NCBI GenBank assembly: GCA_947165285.1
Contig: CAMUZS010000003.1
Span: forward strand, 23,598 to 87,597
DNA length: 64,000 nucleotides
Direction: 5' to 3'
Origin: an uncultured Mycoplasmatota bacterium
Lineage (GTDB): Bacteria > Bacillota_I > Bacilli_A > RF39 > UBA660
The notes beneath the pieces were generated by a model, which saw only the letters and a program-made list of their open reading frames with translations, did not search any database and was not told where the DNA came from. Positions 51,620 to 59,208 of this stretch are shown here, one piece after another. Each line of letters starts with the position of its first letter. The stretch's first letter is position 1. The position numbers and the translations under genes were made by a program.

Positions 51620-51907
51620 TTATTTACTATTTTCAATTATTTTTTTTAATTTAAACCATTTACATCCATATGCACAATAATTTTTTAAATAATTATCTAG
51701 ATTTTCAACATTATTAATACTTGTGCATTTTTTATTATTTTTGTTATAAAAGCCTTTTAATCTTAATTTATTATATGCCCAATCACCTACAATATAATCA
51801 AAATCATCAAAATAATCAGTTAATTTTTCTTCAACACTTTCTAAATCAAAACCATTATTATCTTCTTCTAATATATATTTTTTTCCATTTATATCTAAAT
51901 TTTTCAT
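51620..51907 (-). CDS. yutD: YutD family protein
   Basis: The 95-aa product has the diagnostic block FDYIVGDWAYNKLRLKGFY (about 36-54) and a C-terminal cysteine-containing KNYCAYGCKWFKLKK. YutD is a conserved Firmicutes protein of unclear role, encoded near yunB and yutC in Bacillus. A GAAAGGATAATT ribosome binding site precedes the ATG, and the upstream tail-anchored protein gene ends 2 bases before. Confidence 0.9.
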   Translation of the reverse strand: MKNLDINGKKYILEEDNNGFDLESVEEKLTDYFDDFDYIVGDWAYNKLRLKGFYNKNNKKCTSINNVENLDNYLKNYCAYGCKWFKLKKIIENSK

Positions 51908-51909
51908 AA

Positions 51910-52734
51910 TTATCCTTTCATAATTAACATAATAATTAAAAATAAAATTAAAATAACAAAAACTATTATAACAAAGATAATTAAATTAGTCATCTTAGTA
52001 TTATTTGTTAATTTTATATACATTTTTCTTGATGTTGATTTATTAATTTTTTCTAAAAGTTTCTTATTTAAATTTGGATCAATTGGATTAATTCTATACA
52101 AATTAGTAATTCTTCTATTAATAGCTTCTATATCTTTAGTAGATAATTTATCTAATTTTTCCTTACTTAAACCAAATGCTTCATATACTTCATTAGATAT
52201 ATAATTACTTCGTTGTAAAGTAAACTCCAATTTATTTTTTATTTCATAAATTTTACTATTAAAATAATTTAAAATATAATACTTATCAAAAGCATTTTTT
52301 TCATTATATTCCACCATTATTCTAGATGGATTATCTGGAGTATATAACATATTTTTAAATTCATTTATTTTTTTTGAACCTAATTCATTTGAATTATATT
52401 TTGAAAAAAACATATTAATTAAATCTTCTTGTATATAAATAAAATATGGATTTTTTTCATTATTTCCAACTATTTTATTCTTAGCATCAACACTATCATA
52501 CTTTTTAATATCATCTATTAATTTATCAACATAATATTGTCCAACATCATACTTATTTAATAAATAAATAAAAGAATTATAATCATTTTTATCAAATAAA
52601 TTAATCACATTTTCTTCACCATAAATATTACAAATAATCTTTATTACAATAGTTAAAAAATCACTTGAATTCTTATTTTCTTTGTAATTATTAAATGCAC
52701 TATTTATTGAAGAATTAATAAACACTTCATTCAT
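51910..52734 (-). CDS. Tail-anchored membrane protein of unknown function (274 aa)
   Basis: The first 245 residues are helical, charged and cytoplasmic. One membrane helix lies at the very C-terminus (about 250-272), so the protein is tail-anchored with its body in the cytoplasm. A helical pattern around LSKEKLDKLSTKDIEAINRRI is the most regular part. No family is recognised. It lies between yunB and yutD, probably in one transcript, behind AGGTGATATAA. Confidence 0.7.
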   Translation of the reverse strand: MNEVFINSSINSAFNNYKENKNSSDFLTIVIKIICNIYGEENVINLFDKNDYNSFIYLLNKYDVGQYYVDKLIDDIKKYDSVDAKNKIVGNNEKNPYFIYIQEDLINMFFSKYNSNELGSKKINEFKNMLYTPDNPSRIMVEYNEKNAFDKYYILNYFNSKIYEIKNKLEFTLQRSNYISNEVYEAFGLSKEKLDKLSTKDIEAINRRITNLYRINPIDPNLNKKLLEKINKSTSRKMYIKLTNNTKMTNLIIFVIIVFVILILFLIIMLIMKG

Positions 52735-52789
52735 TTATATCACCTATTATACTTTATAATTAAAATTATAATATTATTTTGAAATAATT

Positions 52790-53497
52790 TCAATTATTAC
52801 TTAAAACCTGCCTACTATTTTCAATTGTTCCACCTAAATATGAAGGAACTTGTCCAACTATTAATTTTGATGATAATAATACAGAATAATCTTTTTTTAT
52901 ATTTTCTTCCTTAAATGGAATAACAATATTATTTTCTATACTAATATTAACATACATTTCAACTAAAACATTATTTATACCATAATTAGATACTTTAGTA
53001 TTTATTCCAGTAACAATACTATCTAAAAATTTTATTCTAACGGGAATAATTGGACCTAGATTATTAAAATATATATAATCACTTGCTAAACCAATTGGAT
53101 AATATAATACTAAGTCATCTTTTATATCATAATTATAATCAGTAAAATCTTTAAATGATTTTTTATTAAATATCTCATATAATTCATTAGTAATATTTTT
53201 TAATAACTTATAAGAATTATTCATATTATAATTAACTGCAATAATTTCATCTTTTTTATTCTTAACAAGAGATATTAAATCATTCAAATTGCTATCACTT
53301 AATTGATCATCACTAATAAATTCCATTATTAATTTATTATTATAAGTATTTAATGAATATTCGCATATTTTAAGTAATTTAGGACTAATTTTATAATTAA
53401 TTAATATTAATACATTAATACTTATACAAACACATAAAATTAAGGTTAAAAATAATACATTAACTTTTTTTTTATTTTTTTTAAATTTTTTCATCAT
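52790..53497 (-). CDS. yunB: Sporulation protein YunB
   Basis: YunB is a sporulation protein of the sigma-E regulon in Bacillus with an unclear biochemical role. The 235-aa product has a basic start, one membrane helix (about 13-34) and the family block of LVLYYPIGLASDYIYFNNLG, PIIPVRIKF, a GINNVLVEMYVNISIEN stretch and IVGQVPSYLGG near the end. The length is close to the Bacillus protein. In Bacillus yunB is near yutC and yutD; the same neighbourhood is seen here. Confidence 0.88.
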   Translation of the reverse strand: MMKKFKKNKKKVNVLFLTLILCVCISINVLILINYKISPKLLKICEYSLNTYNNKLIMEFISDDQLSDSNLNDLISLVKNKKDEIIAVNYNMNNSYKLLKNITNELYEIFNKKSFKDFTDYNYDIKDDLVLYYPIGLASDYIYFNNLGPIIPVRIKFLDSIVTGINTKVSNYGINNVLVEMYVNISIENNIVIPFKEENIKKDYSVLLSSKLIVGQVPSYLGGTIENSRQVLSNN

Positions 53498-53510
53498 TAA
53501 AATTTATGCA

Positions 53511-53538
53511 TAAAAAAAAGGATTATTAAAATAATCCC
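53511..53538 (-). terminator. Rho-independent terminator
   Basis: On the minus strand GGATTATT / AATAATCC with a 2-3 base loop and eight T, at the end of the 53526-54533 gene. Confidence 0.75.
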
Positions 53539-54533
53539 CAATTTAACATCTTATTTAATAAGAAGAACACTCCTGCTATAAATCCTATAATAATAATTAT
53601 TATTAATATTCTAATTATAATTTTAGTAACACTTAAATCATCTTTTAAATCACTAAAATCATCAAAATCACTTTGTTTTAAAATAGATGATGTTGTATAA
53701 AATGAATTTTCTAATGATTTATTTTTTTTCTTTTTACTATCTATTTTTTTATCAATTGCTTTTTCCTCATCATCTTGTTTAGCAATCTCTTCTAAATCAA
53801 GATTATTAATTAATGTACTTGCACTAAATGTCTCATTAATTAAGTTTTCTTCATTTATAACACTATCTTCTTTATTTTCAACTTCTTTTGTTTTTTCTTG
53901 AATTATATCTTCTTCTTCATCTTTTTGTTTTGCCTCTTCTAATTCCTTTATTGACATAATTTTAGTTTCTTCATCATTACCTTTTAAATCAGATAATATA
54001 TCTAAAGGATCCACTTCTTTTTTAGTAGCATTTAATTCTTCAGTTAAATTAATTGTATCAATTAAATCTTTTAATTTTTCTCCTTCTTTTGTTGATACTG
54101 CTTTATTAATATCATCTTCTTTTGTATCAATATTTAAATCATTTAATATATCTACTTGAGTATTTCTTAATTTTTTTAATCTATCTACTTCATAATCTGG
54201 TTCTTTTTCTTCTTTTACCTTATTCAAAACAGCATTTATATCATATTCTCTTGTTTCATCTAAATTTATTTCATTATCTGTTAAAGTATCATCTATTTTT
54301 GCAATTGGTCTACTTTTTCTTGGTTCAACCCTATATTTTTTATCAAGCATATCTCTTAATTTATCTATATCAATCGTTTTTTCGTTTTCACCAATGACAG
54401 TTGTATTAGAATTAACATCAAAATTATCCACATTATATTCACTTATTTCAGTATATAATTTAGCATTTTTTTGTGAACGTGATAAAGATGTTGTCTCTTC
54501 ACTATTGCTATATTTATTAATTCGTGATTGCAT
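53526..54533 (-). CDS. Acidic tail-anchored protein (335 aa)
   Basis: A long hydrophilic, Asp/Glu/Lys-rich region with several Asn-Leu-type helices is followed by one membrane helix near the C-terminus (about 305-328) and a short NKMLNWGLF tail. No enzymatic motif is seen. Its layout recalls the other tail-anchored protein at 51910-52734, but I see no sequence similarity. The start follows AAGGAAGTGAGC. It is divergent from the ferredoxin gene. Confidence 0.7.
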   Translation of the reverse strand: MQSRINKYSNSEETTSLSRSQKNAKLYTEISEYNVDNFDVNSNTTVIGENEKTIDIDKLRDMLDKKYRVEPRKSRPIAKIDDTLTDNEINLDETREYDINAVLNKVKEEKEPDYEVDRLKKLRNTQVDILNDLNIDTKEDDINKAVSTKEGEKLKDLIDTINLTEELNATKKEVDPLDILSDLKGNDEETKIMSIKELEEAKQKDEEEDIIQEKTKEVENKEDSVINEENLINETFSASTLINNLDLEEIAKQDDEEKAIDKKIDSKKKKNKSLENSFYTTSSILKQSDFDDFSDLKDDLSVTKIIIRILIIIIIIGFIAGVFFLLNKMLNWGLF

Positions 54534-54644
54534 AAGCTCACTTCCTTATTATTTATATAATAACATAATTATACATTTTTTTGTATTATTTTTATTTGAA
54601 AAGCTTTTTACTTTACGGTATACTAAACTTAAGGAGTGATAAAA

Positions 54645-54863
54645 ATGAAAAAACTAGAAGTAGATCAAAATAAATGTATTGGTTGTGGCATGTGTGCTGG
54701 AATGGATCCAGATCACTTTGAAATCGATGATAGTGGTTTATCTACTGTAATAAATCAAGATAATATTGAAAATGAAACTATTAGTCAAGTAATCGAAGGT
54801 TGTCCAACAGGTGCTATAACAATCGAAGAAATTGAAAACGAAGAAAAATCTACTGATATGTAG
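54645..54863 (+). CDS. Single-cluster [4Fe-4S] ferredoxin
   Basis: The 72-aa product has CIGCGMCAGM near the N-terminus and CPTGAI near the C-terminus, giving four Cys for one [4Fe-4S] cluster as in Bacillus-type Fer. It is a small electron carrier. The start is the ATG at 54645 behind AAGGAGTG; a GTG at 54636 lies in that ribosome binding site. It runs convergent to rluB with a 14-base overlap of the ends. Confidence 0.95.
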   Translation: MKKLEVDQNKCIGCGMCAGMDPDHFEIDDSGLSTVINQDNIENETISQVIEGCPTGAITIEEIENEEKSTDM

Positions 54864-54872
54864 ATTTTTTCT
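54842..54872. terminator. Bidirectional terminator
   Basis: AAAATCTAC / GTAGATTTT with T-run overlaps the ends of the convergent ferredoxin and rluB genes. Confidence 0.8.
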
Positions 54873-55587
54873 TTGCCTTTTTATAACTATATAATTTTCT
54901 TATCTCAGAATTAGTTAAAATTCTATATTCACCTGATTTTAAATTATCTAATTCTAAAAATCCATATTTTATTCTAGTTAATTTTTCAACACTATGATTG
55001 ATACTTTCAAATAATCTTTTTACGATATGATTTCTTCCTTCAGTAATAACAATTTCAACTAAATCACTTTGTTTTACTTTATCCCTTTTTCTAACTTTTA
55101 CTCTTTTTGGTTTACATTTAACATTATCTATTACTATTCCCTTTTTTAATTTAATAATATCTTCCGAACTTAAATTACCTTCTATTTTTGCCAAATATGT
55201 TTTTTCAACATCACTACTAGGATGCATTAAAATATTAGCAAGTTCTCCATCATTAGTTAAAATAATAAGACCCGTAGTATCATAATCTAATCTTCCAACA
55301 GGAAAAATTCTTGCAGTAGTTGATATCAAATCAGTTATTATTTTCCTATTTTTTTCATCACTTAAAGAACAAATATATTCTCTTGGTTTATTAATTAAAT
55401 AATACTCTTTTTTTTCAATATTTAATATTTTTCCATCTATTTCAATTTTAGAATCAATAGATACTTTTGTTCCAAGTTCTCTAATAATTACTCCATCAAC
55501 TTTAACTTTACCTAAACTAATTAATTCCTCAGCTTTTCTTCTTGAAGTATAACCAGACATAGCAATTATTTTTTGAAGTCTCTCCAT
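54850..55587 (-). CDS. rluB: 23S rRNA pseudouridine synthase RluB
   Basis: RluB modifies 23S rRNA (U2605 in E. coli numbering). The 245-aa product has an S4-type N-terminus (MERLQKIIAMSGYTSRRKAEELI), and the catalytic Asp in FPVGRLDYDTTGLIILTND. GRNHIVKRLFE and LTRIKYGF follow, a normal RsuA-family layout. The ATG at 55587 follows AGGTGAAATTT. It is downstream of spmB, an order also found in Bacillus (dacB-spmA-spmB-rluB). Confidence 0.96.
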   Translation of the reverse strand: MERLQKIIAMSGYTSRRKAEELISLGKVKVDGVIIRELGTKVSIDSKIEIDGKILNIEKKEYYLINKPREYICSLSDEKNRKIITDLISTTARIFPVGRLDYDTTGLIILTNDGELANILMHPSSDVEKTYLAKIEGNLSSEDIIKLKKGIVIDNVKCKPKRVKVRKRDKVKQSDLVEIVITEGRNHIVKRLFESINHSVEKLTRIKYGFLELDNLKSGEYRILTNSEIRKLYSYKKAKKKSTYQ

Positions 55588-55617
55588 AAATTTCACCTAA
55601 AATTATTTTATCATATC

Positions 55618-56124
55618 TTATTTAAAAACTAAAGAAACTATCACTACAGCTGCAATAATACCTATAAAATCGGCAAATAAACCTGCTATTAAAGCATGTC
55701 TAGTTTTAATAATTTTAATACTTCCAAAATAAAGAGCTAAAACATAAATAGTAGTATCAGTGCAACCCTGCATAGTTGAAGCAAGCCTTCCAGCAAAAGA
55801 ATCAGGTCCATACAAAGAAAAAATATTATCTAATATTGCAAAAGTTGCAGTTCCAGAAAATGGTCTAAGTATTGCCATTGGTATTATTTCAATAGGAATA
55901 CTTTTAAATGCAAAATTAAAAACATTTAAAAAAAATGAAATTATATTACTTTTTAAAAATATGTTTATAGCAAATGTCATTGCCACAATAGCTGGTACAA
56001 TAGTATATATTATTTGTAAACCTTCTTTTGCTCCATCTAAAAAATCATTATATAGATTTTCTTTTTTATAAAATGCATAAGATATTATTATTAATATTAT
56101 AATAGGAATAATAAAACTGCTCAC
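55618..56124 (-). CDS. spmB: Spore maturation protein B
   Basis: In Bacillus SpmA and SpmB are needed for core dehydration and spore heat resistance. The 168-aa product is a nucleoside-recognition-domain membrane protein with about five helices, and GLQIIYTIVPAIVAMTFAIN, ILRPFSGTATFAIL and GCTDTTIYVLALYFG motifs. The start is GTG at 56124, behind AAGGAGG and overlapping the spmA stop by 4 bases (GTGA), a sign of coupled translation. Confidence 0.92.
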   Translation of the reverse strand: MSSFIIPIIILIIISYAFYKKENLYNDFLDGAKEGLQIIYTIVPAIVAMTFAINIFLKSNIISFFLNVFNFAFKSIPIEIIPMAILRPFSGTATFAILDNIFSLYGPDSFAGRLASTMQGCTDTTIYVLALYFGSIKIIKTRHALIAGLFADFIGIIAAVVIVSLVFK

Positions 56125-56699
56125 CTTTTTTTCCTCCTTAAAAAATAATCAAATGTTAATCCTGCTATTGAAGAAAAAATAGTAGCTAAAATAGATGTAA
56201 TTATTATTTCAGATGGATTAGCACTATGATGAGCTAAACGAAGAGCAATTACAGAAGTAGGAATAATTGTAACTCCACTAGTATTTAGTACCAAAAAAGT
56301 AATCATTGCATCACTTGCTACATTTTTATCAGTATTTATTTCTTGCAAAGATTTCATTGCTTTAAGACCAAATGGAGTTGCTGCAGAACCAAGCCCTAAC
56401 ATATTAGCAGCTACATTAGATGCAATATAATCCAATGATTTATGATTATATGAAATACTTGGAAATAATTTAGACAATAATGGCTTAATTAAATTTGCAA
56501 ACTTTGAAAGTAAACCACTATTTTCAGCTATTTTTAATATTCCCATCCAAAGAACAGTTACTTCCATCATATTTATAATTAAATTAAAAGATGCTTTTCC
56601 ACTTAATAAAATTTCATCATTTATAATAGAAATATTTCCACTAAATAAAGTATAAATAATTGATATTGCAATAAGTAAAAACCAAATTATATTAACCAT
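56121..56699 (-). CDS. spmA: Spore maturation protein A
   Basis: SpmA pairs with SpmB in spore maturation. The 192-aa product has about five helices and the nucleoside-recognition motif, with GLGSAATPFGLKAMKSLQEIN and FLVLNTSGVTIIPTSVIALR typical of SpmA. It begins 3 bases after the carboxypeptidase gene ends, behind GGAAGTGATTT. The order dac-spmA-spmB-rluB is the Bacillus dacB cluster order. Confidence 0.93.
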   Translation of the reverse strand: MVNIIWFLLIAISIIYTLFSGNISIINDEILLSGKASFNLIINMMEVTVLWMGILKIAENSGLLSKFANLIKPLLSKLFPSISYNHKSLDYIASNVAANMLGLGSAATPFGLKAMKSLQEINTDKNVASDAMITFLVLNTSGVTIIPTSVIALRLAHHSANPSEIIITSILATIFSSIAGLTFDYFLRRKKR

Positions 56700-56702
56700 A
56701 AA

Positions 56703-57773
56703 TCACTTCCAAAATATCAAAAAATCAATTATTTTTTGAAACCAATTTTTTTTACTTTCATTATTTTTATTTTTTAATAAAATATCAATATCACCAATTT
56801 TTTTATTATCAAAATAAATTTGTACAACTCCAATTTTATTATCATTACTAGTATTTAAATATAAATTATAATTAATTTTTACTTTTTTTTCTTCATCATT
56901 AGTTAATAGCATTTTAAAATCATTATTAATATAAACTTTATCTTTATAATTACTATCATCTATATTAAATTTATTTTTATCTAAAATAGTTACTAATTTA
57001 TATTTATCAAAATTACTTTCATATAACTTCTTTTGATTTGAAAAATCATTAGGATCATTTAATGTAACTACAATAATAGTTTTATCATCTTTTTGAGCTG
57101 CTGTTACTAAAGTTCTTCTAGCCTTTTTAGTAAATCCTGTTTTACCTCCAATACAATAATTATATTGATCTAGTAATTTGTTTTTATTAAACCATACATA
57201 TGTTTTATAACTAGATTTACAAATATATTTTTTTGTTTTAATTATTTCTTTAAATCTATTATTTGAAAGTGCATATTGCATCAATAATGCCATATCATAT
57301 GCACTAGATACATTTCCATTTCCATCATTATTTTCTAAACCATGATTGTTAATAAAAACTGTATCATTCATATTTAATTCTTTTGCTTTTTCGTTCATTA
57401 ACTCCACAAACTTTTCCATAGATCCACTTACACTTTGAGCAAGTTCAATTGCAGCATCATTTCCAGATCTAAGCATTAATCCATATAATAAATCTATAAT
57501 TTTTATTCTTTCTCCTACTTCAATATATATAGCACTACCATATGCCTTTAATACTTCATTTGATATTTTAACTTCTTTATTTACATCAATATTTTCTAAA
57601 GTAATAATTGCTGTCATAATTTTTGTAGTACTTGCTATTAATTTTTTACTATTTATATTAGATCCTTCCAAAACTCTTTTACTATTTGCATCCATAACTA
57701 TATAAGAAGATGCAGATAAAGCATTTATTTTAAATGGTATAAAAAGTATTAAAAATAGTACAATTTTTTTCAA
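56703..57773 (-). CDS. dacB: D-alanyl-D-alanine carboxypeptidase (DacB/DacF type)
   Basis: The product trims stem peptides in peptidoglycan; in Bacillus DacB acts on spore cortex. The 356-aa protein has a signal peptide (about 1-17) and the three active-site motifs SxxK in IASTTKIMTA, SxN in LRSGNDAA and KTG in IGGKTGFTK. A C-terminal beta domain and a Lys-rich hydrophobic end suggest membrane anchoring. The start chosen is TTG at 57773 behind GGTGGTG. It opens the dac-spmA-spmB-rluB operon. Confidence 0.92.
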   Translation of the reverse strand: MKKIVLFLILFIPFKINALSASSYIVMDANSKRVLEGSNINSKKLIASTTKIMTAIITLENIDVNKEVKISNEVLKAYGSAIYIEVGERIKIIDLLYGLMLRSGNDAAIELAQSVSGSMEKFVELMNEKAKELNMNDTVFINNHGLENNDGNGNVSSAYDMALLMQYALSNNRFKEIIKTKKYICKSSYKTYVWFNKNKLLDQYNYCIGGKTGFTKKARRTLVTAAQKDDKTIIVVTLNDPNDFSNQKKLYESNFDKYKLVTILDKNKFNIDDSNYKDKVYINNDFKMLLTNDEEKKVKINYNLYLNTSNDNKIGVVQIYFDNKKIGDIDILLKNKNNESKKNWFQKIIDFLIFWK

Positions 57774-57817
57774 AAACACCACCAATTAATTTTATTACAT
57801 AATAAAAGAAATAATTC

Positions 57818-58009
57818 TTATTTACGATAAACATAGACAATTAAAAATAATCCTAATCCAAATAATAATGTAATAAAATGAGTAAAAATAAAAAATAGAT
57901 ATTCAAAAAAAGAATAACCAATAGTTAATAGATTTAAATATAAAATAGTAAAAGAAAGACCAATACCTGTAAATATTATTCCAATAAATAAAAAAATTAC
58001 TCTATTCAT
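57818..58009 (-). CDS. Small membrane protein with two helices (63 aa)
   Basis: The product is almost entirely hydrophobic, with two membrane helices (about 4-27 and 33-60) and a YVYRK end. No strong ribosome binding site precedes the ATG, so expression is uncertain. No family is recognised. Confidence 0.5.
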   Translation of the reverse strand: MNRVIFLFIGIIFTGIGLSFTILYLNLLTIGYSFFEYLFFIFTHFITLLFGLGLFLIVYVYRK

Positions 58010-58065
58010 ATTAAATTCTATTTATATTATCTCAAAAATATTATATAATTAATTAGGTGATTGTT

Positions 58066-58866
58066 ATGGGATTAATTAAATATATTATTTTAGGACTTAT
58101 TCAAGGAATTACAGAACCTTTACCAATATCATCTTCAGGACATATTATGATTTTTAAAAATTTATTTAATACAAATATGTTTAATGATTTAAATTTTGAA
58201 GTAATTGTAAACTTTGGATCATTTCTAGCAATACTAATAATATTTTGGAAAGATATAGTAAAATTAGTAACAGGATTTTTTAAATATTTATCTGGTAAAA
58301 AAGAATTTAAAAATGAATGGAAATATTGCTGGTTAATTGTATTAGGTTCCATTCCAGTTGGTGTTATTGGATTACTTTTTAAAGATAAAATTGAAAGTAT
58401 AGCTAATATTAAAGTTGTTGGTATTGCCTTACTTATTACTGCAATATCACTATTTATTGTTAAAAATATTAAAGGAAATAAAAAAGATTCTGAAATTACA
58501 TTTATTGATGCACTAATAATTGGATTATTTCAGGTAGTAGCTCTTATTCCAGGATTATCTAGATCAGGAATGGTACTTGTTGGATGTCTACTTTGTAAAT
58601 TAGATAGAGAATCATCTTTAAAATATACATTTATGTTATATTTTCCAGTATCAATTGCATCATTTGGATTAAGTTCAATTGATATAATAAAAGAAGGTTT
58701 AGATAAATCATTATTATTATCATATACACTTGGATTAATAGCAGCCTTTATTGCAACATATTTTACATATAAATGGTTATCAAACATTGTAAAAAAAGGA
58801 AAACTATGGAAGTTTTCGATTTACTGTTTAATTGTTGCAATATTCGTACTTATATATTTTAGATAA
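58066..58866 (+). CDS. uppP: Undecaprenyl-diphosphatase
   Basis: UppP recycles the lipid carrier for wall synthesis; high levels give bacitracin resistance. The 266-aa product has the family motif IQGITEPLPISSSGH near the N-terminus, ALIPGLSRSGM in the middle and eight or so membrane helices. The start is the ATG at 58066 behind AGGTGATTGTT; a GTG nine bases upstream is part of that site. Confidence 0.97.
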   Translation: MGLIKYIILGLIQGITEPLPISSSGHIMIFKNLFNTNMFNDLNFEVIVNFGSFLAILIIFWKDIVKLVTGFFKYLSGKKEFKNEWKYCWLIVLGSIPVGVIGLLFKDKIESIANIKVVGIALLITAISLFIVKNIKGNKKDSEITFIDALIIGLFQVVALIPGLSRSGMVLVGCLLCKLDRESSLKYTFMLYFPVSIASFGLSSIDIIKEGLDKSLLLSYTLGLIAAFIATYFTYKWLSNIVKKGKLWKFSIYCLIVAIFVLIYFR

Positions 58867-58892
58867 AAACTCATATTTGAGTTTTTTTATTT
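58862..58892. terminator. Bidirectional terminator
   Basis: AAAACTCA / TGAGTTTT with a 4-base loop lies between uppP and the convergent rhodanese gene. Confidence 0.8.
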
Positions 58893-59144
58893 TAACAAAA
58901 CTTGAACTACATCATATCCGTATAAATCTAATATATTCACTACTCTTTTACTTTTATGTCCTCCTTCACAATAAATATAATAAGTCTCATTTTTATTTAA
59001 AAGCTTTTCTCTATTATATAATAATGTTTCCTGAGGAATATTTATTGAACCAATGACATGATTAATATTATATATTTCTTTAGATTCAATATTAATTAAT
59101 TTACCCATACTAGGCCTATATTCATCAATTTTAATTGTTTTCAA
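58887..59144 (-). CDS. Single-domain rhodanese-like protein
   Basis: The 85-aa product is a minimal rhodanese: GKLINIESKEIYNINHVIGSINIP and the active-site Cys in YIYCEGGHKSKRV, followed by a short helix. Such proteins carry persulfide sulfur. The loop after the Cys (EGGHKS) is of normal length. The start is TTG at 59144 behind AGGTGATATTT. Confidence 0.88.
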   Translation of the reverse strand: MKTIKIDEYRPSMGKLINIESKEIYNINHVIGSINIPQETLLYNREKLLNKNETYYIYCEGGHKSKRVVNILDLYGYDVVQVLLK

Positions 59145-59179
59145 AAATATCACCTATTAAATTTTATGAATAACAATTA

Positions 59180-59208
59180 AAAAAAGATACTACTAGAGTA
59201 TCTTTTTT
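59180..59208 (-). terminator. Rho-independent terminator
   Basis: On the minus strand AAAAGATACT / AGTATCTTTT with a 5-base loop and T-run, overlapping the end of the VirD4-like gene. Confidence 0.8.
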
